Below, one piece after another: positions 11,201-19,500 of a DNA stretch of 64,000 nt (position 1 is its first letter; each line of letters begins with the position of its first letter). The position numbers and the translations under genes were made by a program. Under the pieces are notes generated by a model that made no database searches, was not told the DNA's origin, and worked only from the letters and a program-made list of their open reading frames with translations. The DNA is from Mermis nigrescens (Eukaryota; Nematoda; Enoplea; Mermithida; Mermithidae): the NCBI GenBank assembly GCA_036768485.1, contig JAVLUZ010000157.1, positions 17,769,403 to 17,833,402 of the forward strand. Direction: 5' to 3'.

Positions 11201-14200
11201 GCAATTATACAGTGCTCGCCATAAAACATGACGCACCATAATCGTCAGATTTATATTGGATAATGCGTCGCGAGCGCCACGTTTCGTCTATAATGCTCTA
11301 TCATCTCTTTTTCATTATTATAGGATATTTATCTGTATCATGCCGTTAATCTGGCGATGCGGACGGCGCAATTCAGCAATTAATAGTGCCAACAAGACAA
11401 CAAGAAGGAAACGCCCATGCGAATGCCGGAAGCAGGCACGTGCCTGAATACAGAACGGCATTCACGTGAGCGCACTCGCCTGGATATAGAACGGCATTCA
11501 CGTGCGCGCTTCCGGCATTCACGTGCGCACTTCCCTCTTGTTGGCGCTATTAATAGCTAAATTGCGCCAACCGCATCGCCAGATTAACGGCATGATACAG
11601 ATAAATATCCTATAATAATAAAAGAAAGATGATAGCACATTATATACGAAACGCGGCGCTCGCGACGCATCGTCTAATATAAATCTGGCGATTATAGTGC
11701 GTCATGTTTCATGGCGAGCACTGTACGTTGAGAAACCTGAAATTAATCCCCTTTTCACAATTAAATGATTAAGTACTAATGAAAAAAGTACCGTTAATAA
11801 TTTAAGTGTACACTCATAGGGTCAGCAAACATTAGTATGCATAACATCTTGCCCCGGCCCCACACCTGAGCGTAGGGGTTTGGGGGTATGCACCCCTAGA
11901 AAGCAAAAATACCCCTCCAGAATTCGATTTTTTAAAATTTTTCTTTTTCTTAATTTTCTGATGCCAATGGATAGTGCTCGATGAGAAACGTTGAAAAATT
12001 GTGTTTTTCCGCCATACCCCATTTTTAAGGCCATTTCTTACCTTCGGAAAAACTTGCACCCCAAGAATTTTGGTGCCGCCCACCTATACCTCGGCCCCCG
12101 CTCCGGCTGAAAAGCCTTCCCTGGGACATCCCTATTCCTAACTTTTTCGGCATTTCTGTATTTTACAAATGCACATACTACATAAAGCGTAATTAACGAC
12201 GTGACTAATTCTTTTTTTCAAAATTTTATCGAACTAAAAAGTTTTCATTGGCTTTTATATTTTTATGCTCATCCACAATTCGTATTTTCTATTTATTTTT
12301 TTTACTTTCTCGAACAATTTTATTTTCTTAAATTCAGTATCATTTCCATATTATCCAAATTTTTTACAAAAATAAAAAAAACACTCTTTAAAACACGCTA
12401 AGAATAAAATCGAGGCCGAAAATATGAAAGAAAATTTAAAAAATATAAACCCGTAAAATAAGAAAATTTACAGGATTTCAACTTACATTGACTTTATTTC
12501 AAATTTAAAACTAAGTTTGTCTAATTTAATTATTTTTACTCTAATAAGTGTATTAATGTTAAATTGAAATTTTAAATTTGACTCACAAAACAAACTAAAC
12601 GTAAAAACGTTAAATAAGAATAATATTTTACAAATTTCCACCTTTTTCTTCCCACTATTTCAAAAATTACATATTTTAAACATAAATTTAATAAATCCAA
12701 AATAATATGTTATCTTTTCCGTCGATTACGAATCCAAGCCGTTTACACTTTTCAACGTAACTCGTCCGGCTCTGTGTGCTGTTGTTAGTCAACAAAATAA
12801 CCCGTTTTCCCTATTTAAAGAGATAAGAAAATTAAAAAACGAAAACACCTAAAAACGCTATAGGCAATTATTTCAAAAGATTTGTAAATAAAAAATAATA
12901 AACGTCCAAAAGATATATAAATTGCCGAAAATTATCTAAAAATTGCGATTAAAAGTCTACAAATCAGCTAAAAGGTATTTCCGGTAGCGCTTCTCTCTAC
13001 AGTGCTCGCCATGAAACATGACGCACTATAATCGTCAGATTTACATTAGATGATGCGTCGCGAGCGCCGCGTTTCTTCTATAATGCGCTATCATCTCTTT
13101 ATTATTATCATAGGATATTTATCTGTATCATACCGTTAATCTGGCGATGCGGACGGGCGCACTTTAACTATTAATAGCGCCATGAAGAAGGAAGCGCGCA
13201 CGTGAATGCTAGAAACGCGCACGTGAATGCCGTTCTATATACAGGCGAGCCGACATTAAAATCAATATTTAGCTATTAATAGCGCCGTGCGCGCTTCCCT
13301 TCTTGTTGGCGCTATTAACAGCTAAATTGCGCCGTCCGCATTGCCAGATTAACGGCTTAATATAGATAAATATCCTATAATAATAAAAAAGAGATGATAG
13401 CGCATTATAGATGAAACGCGGCGCTCGCGACGCATCATCTAATATAAATCTGACGATTATAGTGCGTCATGTTTCATGGCAAGCGCTGTATTTTTACCTA
13501 AAAATCGGCGCTTCGTAATTAGCAAAAGTCTAATTTGCCATATAGCGTTTCTAGAATTTCGAGCGATACATATGATAATTTTCAAGCCTGAAAATTGGTC
13601 CAAAAATAATAGTAGGGACAATGAAGCATGATTTGTTGACGTTTGTAATTTTTGTAACTTTGTAAATGCAATTTTTAAATGTAATGTAATTTTGTAATTT
13701 ACTAATTTAATAATTTGAATGTAATTTTTAGGATCTAGTCAATTTCGCGGACGGCCTCTTAAATTACGGGATATTCAAAACAACAAACACCCATAGAGTT
13801 GAAAGGATATTTCGGAACCTGATTCATTCCAGAGAAATTAATTGATATAATTTTTAGTTATATTATTCATTAATTGATACAGTTTTTCCGAGTATAATAT
13901 GAGGATAATTTTTTTATCTTTTTCAACACTCTTTATCCAAAGAGATAACAACAATAATTTTTCGATAAATTATTCGCTATATTTATTAATCCGGTAATTT
14001 TTCTGTTCTAATCATACATGAAACAGGGGGATGGGGGATCTCTTCACCCGGAAATCGGACGCCCCCATCCCCCGAAGCCGGAAAATCTTTAACCCCCCCC
14101 CCCCCCTAATTTTTGGGAAAAATAAAATTTTGGGCCGTTTTTAGGCGCATTTTGGCCAAAAATTTAGGGCATTTAGCCCCCCCCCAACATGGCCGAGGAC

Positions 14201-16866
14201 CCCATCAGAATTTCGAGCCGTTACATGTATGGTTCTAATGGCTTGATAAAGACAACATCTCAATACTTGTCCTAACGCACCGACCTGACTTAACCTATAA
14301 AAATTGAAAAGAATTTATTTAAGCTGAATTAAGATAAAATCTAACTTTGCATAATTTTAGAATAAGAAAGCAGTTTTTAGTGCTCGTTCCTAAAAATGTC
14401 GTGACTGATTATAATCATTCTGGCTGCCCTGAAGGCCAAGTTAAGCAAATACGACAAGCACTTGGCGCAAAGGACCGAAAAGCTGAAACCTTTTTAAATG
14501 CGAAATTTATACTTGGAGCGCATTCTCACGTTTTTCACAAAATAACTTTGGCGTCTAAGGAGCAGCCGACCACACGTTGGCGTGAGAGAGGCGGTCAGGA
14601 ATCTGGACCCCCCTCCGAGAATCCGGCTGTCTCCCTCTCCGGAAATTCAATTCGGTGTTATTTTTAACAATTTCGCCCCATCGGACTCCCGCCCCCCGCA
14701 AAATTTGGCTCTGGAACAGCTATGTAGCCGACCACAGGTGGGCGGCACCCAAATTCTGGGGGTGCAATATTTTTCAAAGGTCAAAAATAGCCCTAAAAAT
14801 GGTGGTATGGCGAAAAAAACACCATTTTTGAATAATTCTCATCGAGCACTATCCATTGGCATCGAAAAATTAAAGAAAAAAACAGAACAAATTGCAAAAA
14901 TTGAATTAGGGGGGGGGTATTTTGGTTTCTCGGGGTGAATCACCCCGACCCCCCACGCCCAGGTGTGTAGCCGACCCTCATCTCAATAACGGTCCCTTTT
15001 AGCGTAACCCTGGTGAAGAACATTCGGCTTTACTAAACCACTCTTTGCCCTCAAATTAGACATGGAACAGCCATACATAATCTATTTCTTAACAAAAGTT
15101 TGCACGCAGACGTTCATTAAAGCAGTATCCGTTCGGAAAGTATTTTAAAAAAATTTAAGGGTATTGCTTGCGGAAGATCCTCAGCGCACTTTGAAGGACA
15201 AAAAAAACAAAATTTCAAAGGAGGAGCATTCTCTCGTCATTCTAATAAAGTATGATACCGAGCATATTTTCAACAAAAATATGAAAAACCGACGTATTGA
15301 TCAATTAATGGATCAATTAATCGATTAAATAAAATTCAGATTAATAATAGATTATGTGAAAAAGATGCGAAAATTCCGAGGAAAAAGTTTTAAAAGAAAA
15401 AGATGAGGGGGATCAAGGAATCCACACCCGACTCGACCTTTCCCAACCTGCCCCCAAAAACTTTTCAACCAACCATAAAACTAAATTTTTTGTTTTAATC
15501 ATTAATCAGGGGCGCTTTCAAGCAGTAAGAGCAAGCGTGATCTTGGTGGTTCGGGGGTTTTCAGTCATCCCTCCAAAAAGCTTTCACTCTCAGAAATTTT
15601 CTTACCCCTCATATCGCGATGGTTCAAGAGTTTCTAACCAAAATTGTGGGAAAGGTGCTGTTTTGAGCATTTTCAGCCACCTGCTTGCAAAAAAATGTTA
15701 ATTTTCGGCTCTTCGCGCCAAATATTGATTATTTGACAATTTTTCCAAAATTTTCCCATGTGTTTACGTTCTTGAGCAGAAACGCCAAAAAATAATGTTC
15801 TGGGATGCACTTATATATATAACGCCTCACTCACTACTTTTAATCGTGAAGTCATTTTAATTTAATTTCATTTCACAGCACTCAGCCGATCAGCAGAAGC
15901 GGATTTAGGGAGTGGGAGGCGGGGAGGGGGGCGGCTGCCCCCTCCCATTGGCCCGAAATAGTGCGCAAAATTAAGGATTTTTGAGCGATTTTTAGCGATT
16001 TTCGGGTTAAAACGGCTGATTTTTCCGCCCAAGTCAGGGTTCCGCCCCCTTAGGGGTACCGCCCGCCCCCTTAGGAAAATCCTGATCCGCCACTGAGCGA
16101 AAACACGAATAAATATTGAATAACTACATGCATTCATTCGCTCACTTTATTTCGTAAGTAGGTTATTGCCTCTGGCGAACCTTCGATAGCGTTTTTGCCT
16201 CGCCACAATACGCCTATTACAAAAAAATTTGTAGCGAAAAACTTGTAATTCAACCTAATTCGAAAATTTGAAAATTTTAAAAACTTAAAAGATCGCAATT
16301 CTGAAATTAAACAATTTAGGAAAAAATTAAAACTTAGAATTCTTCATCGTACGGACGCGAGACCAAGGAAAATTGTCCATTTTTTGAGCAAAGCAACTTA
16401 CTTCGTATTTCGCTTTTCCATCTTTCTACTCAAATTATTACTAAAATTCGAACAGACCAGGTAAAATGCGTCGAAATTTCTCCGGAAACATTCCCTGCAA
16501 CTTTTCAGTGACCTTGAATAGACATTGACAATAAATATCAAAAATTGAGCCTCTATAAATGCTTTTAAGCTGATCGAATCCAAGCCTAATATCCACGTTT
16601 TTTACTTAAAAAGAGGTTGAAAAGACATAGAATTTTATAAATCGCAGAAGATTTATAAACGTGAAAGCAGCAAGCCTTTCAATGTTTAATCAAAAATACA
16701 AAATTCTAGAAGTTTCCCTGAAAATTTTCTAAAAATTTAAAAGTCCTATTTTTAAGGAGCGATAAACAAATCAATCAACTCTACCATCGCAGTCCAGCAT
16801 AACAGTGTCGACAGCCTTCATTAAATCGTCCCATGTTTCACCACTGAGCCTTTCACAGCAGGGCAT
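8134..16866 (-). CDS. Phosphoglycolate phosphatase/chronophin-like HAD hydrolase, four 5' exons (3' end not found)
   Basis: The protein belongs to the two-domain HAD phosphatases (PGP/PDXP/4-nitrophenylphosphatase), cytosolic Mg-dependent enzymes acting on phosphoglycolate, glycerol phosphate or pyridoxal phosphate. Four exons on the minus strand join at 16866-16785, 16213-16146, 12810-12715 and 8274-8134. They encode the start Met, HAD motif I with the nucleophile Asp as DCDG+VLW across intron 1, motif II TNNST, and the start of the cap domain. The product so far is about 129 residues of an expected 300 or so. The rest of the cap and motifs III and IV (GVGFD, GDR) were searched for on the minus strand below 8134 and not found, so the gene probably continues outside the window. 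Introns are 571 bp, 3.3 kb and 4.4 kb, the last two packed with MITEs. No stop or frameshift interrupts the four exons, so it looks functional. Substrate specificity cannot be told. Confidence 0.85.
8299..8910. mobile_element. hAT-type MITE, family C, copy 1
   Basis: The left end AGGGTCGTATTCAGAGG and the inverse of the right end (AGAGGCCCGCATCTAGG) are diverged inverted repeats, flanked by GTAAGCAT and GTAAGCAG, an 8-bp duplication with one mismatch. It holds two GC hairpins (8471-8485 and 8573-8587). It lies in intron 3 of the phosphatase gene just upstream of exon 4. Related sequence is at 17567-18275 and, truncated, at about 37608-38116. Confidence 0.7.
9148..9369 (+). mobile_element. hAT-type MITE, family D, copy 2
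   Basis: Ends CATACATGTAAC and ATTACATATATG are inverted repeats around the family D interior. Flanks TCCACTGT and TTTACTGC share five of eight bases, so this looks older than the other copies. It lies in intron 3 of the phosphatase gene. Confidence 0.75.
9370..10048. other. Intronic AT-rich sequence
   Basis: This part of intron 3 has no recognisable element apart from a short GC-rich patch at 9549-9590 (CTCCGGCCCCGGGCAAGG then a CCCCGG), which resembles sequence flanking the MITE at 11861-12088. Confidence 0.4.
10049..10310 (-). mobile_element. hAT-type MITE, family B, copy 1
   Basis: Ends CACACGTGGGCG and CCCATCTATG, with flanks GATTTGGT and GATTTGAT (7 of 8). The interior is typical of the family: poly-C/A segments with CCCCCAGAA, ATGCCA(T/A)TGGATAGTGCTCGATGAGAAACG and CCCCCAGAATTTTGGTGCTGC. 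Seven members or fragments occur in the window. Confidence 0.85.
10437..10602. mobile_element. Small inverted-repeat MITE, family F, copy 1
   Basis: CAGGCACGCAGC at the left is inverted as ATACGCGCCTG at the right. The related copy at 17298-17464 has CAGGCACATAGC and GCTACGTGCCTG, and the two share TCCTATTTTGGGGGA and AATAGCACA(A/G)AATAACG. The segment GGGGGATTCGAACCCCCC inside is a hairpin resembling a tRNA T arm, but no tRNA could be built around it. Confidence 0.6.
10603..11207. other. Intronic AT-rich sequence, nothing recognised
   Basis: This part of intron 3 has no inverted repeats, hairpins or coding motifs that I could recognise. Confidence 0.4.
11210..11723. mobile_element. TA-flanked palindromic MITE, copy 2
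   Basis: 514 bp, CAGTGCTCGCCATAAAACAT at the left and the inverse at the right, flanked by TA. It is an almost complete palindrome with a centre of ACGTGCGCGCTTCC-type repeats. It lies in intron 3 of the phosphatase gene. Confidence 0.88.
11861..12088 (-). mobile_element. hAT-type MITE, family B, copy 2
   Basis: Ends CACACCTGAGCG and CCACCTATA. Left flank CCCCGGCC and right flank CCTCGGCC agree at seven of eight positions if one extra C is allowed at the left edge. The interior matches the family, with GATGCCAATGGATAGTGCTC. It lies in intron 3 of the phosphatase gene. Confidence 0.75.
12715..12810 (-). CDS. Phosphatase gene exon 3 (HAD motif II, TNNST)
   Basis: Acceptor TTTAAATAG/GGA; the exon begins in phase 0. 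It encodes GKRVILLTNNSTQSRTSYV then EKCKRLGFVIDGK. TNNST is HAD motif II, and the following S.R..Y..K...LGF run is diagnostic of the PGP/chronophin family. The only in-frame GT before a stop is after GGATTC (12730), which would drop VIDGK. Ending at 12715 before GATAAC restores seven residues between LGF and IITT, the same spacing I recall for human chronophin, but requires a GA-AG intron. The coordinates given assume this second option. Confidence 0.8.
13000..13488. mobile_element. TA-flanked palindromic MITE, copy 3
   Basis: 489 bp, flanked by TA, with CAGTGCTCGCCATGAAACAT ends and the same central repeats as the copies at 6203 and 11210. The right tip is slightly diverged (AAGCGCTG). It lies in intron 2 of the phosphatase gene, about 190 bp upstream of exon 3. 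Confidence 0.87.
13489..14004. other. Intronic AT-rich sequence
   Basis: This part of intron 2 has no element apart from a half hairpin (ATCGGCGCTTCG at 13505) and a run of TGTAATTTT repeats at 13645-13725. Nothing coding is recognised. Confidence 0.4.
14013..14231 (+). mobile_element. hAT-type MITE, family D, copy 3
   Basis: Ends CATACATGAAAC and GTTACATGTATG, flanked by a perfect 8-bp duplication GTTCTAAT (14005-14012 and 14232-14239). It has the same interior as the copies at 7318 and 9148. It lies in intron 2 of the phosphatase gene. Confidence 0.92.
14733..14967 (+). mobile_element. hAT-type MITE, family B, copy 3
   Basis: This copy is inverted relative to most: it starts CACAGGTGGGCGGCACC and ends GCCCAGGTGTG. 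It is flanked by the perfect 8-bp duplication TAGCCGAC (14725-14732 and 14968-14975). It lies in intron 2 of the phosphatase gene. Confidence 0.92.
14976..15502. other. Intronic sequence, nothing recognised
   Basis: This part of intron 2 between MITEs is AT-rich and slightly purine-biased, with no motif or repeat that I recognise. Confidence 0.4.
15503..15810. mobile_element. Dispersed repeat, family E, truncated copy 2
   Basis: It shares with 7555-8098 and 17805-18240 the GGAAAGGTGCTGTTTTGAGC segment, an AGCCA(C/T)CTGCTTG segment and a GC hairpin (TTTTCGGCTCTTCGCGCC, one mismatch in the stem). It appears to lack the right part. Ends are approximate. Confidence 0.45.
15894..16095 (-). mobile_element. 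hAT-type MITE, family A, copy 3
   Basis: It is inverted relative to copy 1: CAGAAGCGGATTTAGGG at the left and GATCCGCCACTG at the right, with a family A interior (CGCCCAAGTCAGGGTTCCGCC). The expected 8-bp duplication is not preserved. It lies in intron 2 of the phosphatase gene, 50 bp downstream of exon 2. Confidence 0.75.
16146..16213 (-). CDS. Phosphatase gene exon 2 (VLW, start of core strand 2)
   Basis: Only 68 bp. Acceptor TTGTAATAG/GC; the first two bases complete the Gly codon begun in exon 1, giving DCDG-VLWRGKNAIEGSPEAITY and an LRNK end. The donor is AAATAAA/GTGAGC in phase 0, matching the phase 0 start of exon 3 (GKRVILLTNNS). The family consensus here is GVLWxGxxxIPGxxEAIxxL, so identity is clear despite the small size. 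Confidence 0.88.
16214..16784 (-). other. Phosphatase intron 1
   Basis: 571 bp from GTAGAG to ATAG. It is the only intron of the gene in the window without an obvious MITE. A frame at about 16600-16420 (minus) encodes EKLQGMFPEKFRRILPGLFEF before a stop, but it does not fit the phosphatase family and does not splice in frame, so I leave it uncalled. Confidence 0.6.
16785..16866 (-). CDS. Phosphatase gene exon 1 (start codon and HAD motif I)
   Basis: ATG at 16866-16864 opens MPCCERLSGETWDDLMKAV followed by DTVMLDCDG. DxDG is HAD motif I; its first Asp is the nucleophile. A short N-terminal helix (RLS...L) before VDT.. is usual in the family, which supports this start. The exon ends in phase 1 at GATG/GTAGAG. 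Reading on would reach a stop four codons later. No TATA box or other promoter element could be pinned upstream. Confidence 0.87.
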
Positions 16867-17297
16867 AGCTTTTTAAAGCTTTGAATTTATGATAAATAAT
16901 AAATAAATTGTGCTTTCTTCGAAGCAAACGCGCAACGAAGCGAACGCCTAGGAAACAAAAGTTTGGTTTAAATGGGGATATAAAACTCAGATCGAAAATG
17001 CAGAAGTGTTTGAAAAGCATTGCAGCACATCGAGAATAAAACAGAATTCATTCACACATTCAATCACGATTCGATAAGTTAAGGGGCGAATCTGAGCTCT
17101 CAGAAATTCCTAGCTCTCAGTAACTCGCATTTTTCGAAGCTATCTCAACACACTACTAAGAAAGCTTCTCAACCTTTTTACTAGAAAAGCAGCAAAAGAT
17201 GAAAAAATGGGTACCGATCCACACAAGTACCCAAATCTAGAAAATCGGACATGAATTTATTCATAGGCTCGGCCATCGCGATTTTTGCATCGTCGGC
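16867..17297. other. Sequence 5' of the phosphatase gene
   Basis: It presumably contains the promoter and 5' UTR. I see no clear core promoter. A patch GAAGCAAACGCGCAACGAAGCGAACG at 16920-16946 is more GC-rich than its surroundings. No element was recognised. Confidence 0.35.
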
Positions 17298-17464
17298 GCA
17301 GGCACATAGCTGGCCCTCCTATTTTGGGGGAAGGCCAACACCAATTTTAGGGGTCTAAGCCAGAAATAGCACAGAATAACGGTGCAAAAACCTATTTTTC
17401 CGTTTTTTCTGAATTTTTCGGGGGGGGGGGTCGGACCCCCATTCCCCCCACAGCTACGTGCCTG
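17298..17464. mobile_element. Small inverted-repeat MITE, family F, copy 2
   Basis: CAGGCACATAGC and GCTACGTGCCTG are inverted ends. It shares the interior landmarks of 10437-10602. CGTCGGC occurs just outside both ends and may be the target duplication. Confidence 0.65.
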
Positions 17465-17566
17465 GAACGTCGGCACTGCCGCAAAAGAACTAATTATCCT
17501 GGTCGGAAAAGGGAATTTCACCTCAAAAAATTTGAATTTTTGGAAATGGATCTATGCCATGGCACC

Positions 17567-18275
17567 AGGCCCGTATCCAGGAGGGACAGGCCCCCCCAAT
17601 GAAATGTGATAATTATTTTTTATTTCTTTTGCTTTTTTACCTAAAAATCGCACGAAATTTTCGGAGCAAGCGCGCCGAATTTTCTAATTATATATGATCA
17701 GAGTCTATTTAATCCCCAAGTGCGCGATTTAAACACTCCATTCTAAGTCATTATACAACCTAAAGCATATTTTGCATCAATACATTTTAGCAATTTCGGT
17801 CAGCGCCTATACATGGATATTGGGAGGAGAGGGGGTTTGGGAAAGAGATTTAACACCACCCCTTTCCTAGAAGAATTCCCCTCGCACAAATTCCCCTCCC
17901 GCCAGAATTGGCAGATTTTTTGAAACTTCCCAAAAATTTTATAAAGATTTGTAGGAAAGATACTTTTTCAAGCGTTTTTAGTCATCTATTTGCTTAAAAG
18001 TGATAAATTTTCGGCGCTTAGCGCCATTATATTAATGTTTTAACTATATTTTGTCCAATTAGTTACAACTTTTTGATTTTTCTTTGAAATTTCTTGCTTT
18101 TATGCTCTAGAAAGATAGAGCATCGTCAGAAACGCTGAAAAACAATGTTTTTGACGCGTATATTCAATTTTTAGACCCAAAAAATAACTTTATAATTTCG
18201 CCTCCCCCCACCCCAGAATTCCCATGCTGTGCATGTAAGGTCGTGCTCCCCAAACAAAATCCAGCATACGGGCCT
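17567..18275. mobile_element. Composite repeat: family C copy 2 carrying family E sequence
   Basis: Left end AGGCCCGTATCCAGGAGG and inverse of the right end (GAGGCCCGTATGCTGGATT) are inverted repeats related to 8299-8910. The interior from about 17805 to 18240 is family E, with its TCGGCGCTTAGCGCCA hairpin at 18012. The flanks show no clean target duplication. Confidence 0.55.
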
Positions 18276-18787
18276 CAACGGCACAACCTATTCTATAATG
18301 ATTTCTCGAGAAAAAGTAAAAAGTCAGCCTTTTCTAGTTTTGGCAATTATTTCGATTTAATGACAATAAATTGCTACAAACATTTTGACGTCTTAAGAAG
18401 CTGCTGCATAGCATGACATGACAACAGTCTATGAATGATTCGCACTCACGCATTTTTAACATTTTTATAGTGATCCTGGCATGGAAATATCAGAAAATTT
18501 CCGCACAAAGGCTATAGGAAGATTTATCGATATTTCTGATTCGTTTCATTCGATATTCGAATTCGATTTTGCCCAAATGAAAACCAAGCGTGCAGTTTCG
18601 TTGTCAACTACAGACAACGGCGTATAAGGATACGTTAGCGTGTTTGACTAGCAATGCAATAGCAACGTCAATGAAGACTCCGTTGCGATTTTTGCGATTT
18701 GTGGTTTCACACTGATTGGATTTAACGGATGTTCAATTTAGCTGCGCTTAGTATGCCCTTAATCAATCTTTTTTCTGCCCTGGCTGC

Positions 18788-19446
18788 TTGCCTATGGGAA
18801 AGCAAATGCTTTCACTCAAATGCAAGTTTTTCAGTTTGGAACAACGTTTCAGCGCCTTTGAAATGTCAGTTACGGATCGTCTGGATGTTTTGGCGGATTT
18901 GATTACATCTGGTCATATCCAGATGCCTGATTTTCCTTTGCCGCCACCTGTAGCAGACGTCAATAAAATCATTGTTGTTGCGGTCCGCAATGCTCTGGAG
19001 GCTGAGCAAAAGAAAACAACGGTTGTTTTGGAAAATCTTGATCCCATTGATAACGACACACACCTAAATGCCAATGTCAAGAAATTTATCTCAAAGACAG
19101 GTTTTGATGCAGCAAAAGTCGTAAACATTTGTCGATCGGGTCCAGTTATTATGTTGAATAAGACAAAGAAGGAGCTACCTCGTATTCTAAAGATTAAGTG
19201 CAACTCGGAGCAGTCCAAGGCCGATCTGATTCGTTGTGTGGTCACTTACTCCATGTGTGGGTGTCGGATCTAAAGTCTACGCACGACCTGATCGTACATA
19301 GCAGCAACGCGGAAAAGCTGCGACATTTGAACTTAGAATTGAGCAAGAAACGGAAGTCAGGTGAGGACAATTGGTTCATTGATCATAATACTTATGAATT
19401 AAAGAAGTTCTCTACAACACGCAAACGTTTTATGCCTCATTCTTAG
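18788..19446 (+). pseudogene. LINE ORF1-like protein, frameshifted
   Basis: The first part (18788-19273) has a hydrophobic heptad-like start (SLEQRFSAFEMSVTDRLDVL) of the coiled-coil kind, then KKTTVVLENLDPIDND, resembling the RNA-binding region of CR1/Jockey ORF1 proteins. A frame change near 19240 continues with SDLKSTHDLIVHSSNAEKLR to 19446. RNA chaperone function is expected from the family. I call the class by arrangement with the downstream reverse transcriptase. Confidence 0.6.
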
Positions 19447-19500
19447 GGAGTTTACGCCCCTGCTAATTCCGTTTTTTAGTATAAAAATAGAAATTGTAAT

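Noticed and set aside
12715..12730. Canonical GT donor after GGATTC for phosphatase exon 3
   Set aside because: It is possible, but it deletes VIDGK and makes the product shorter than the family there; kept as the alternative to the GA donor.
16398..16600. Minus-strand frame with EKLQGMFPEKFRRILPGLFEF as another phosphatase exon
   Set aside because: Exons 1 and 2 join perfectly without it, it ends in a stop, and it matches no family segment.
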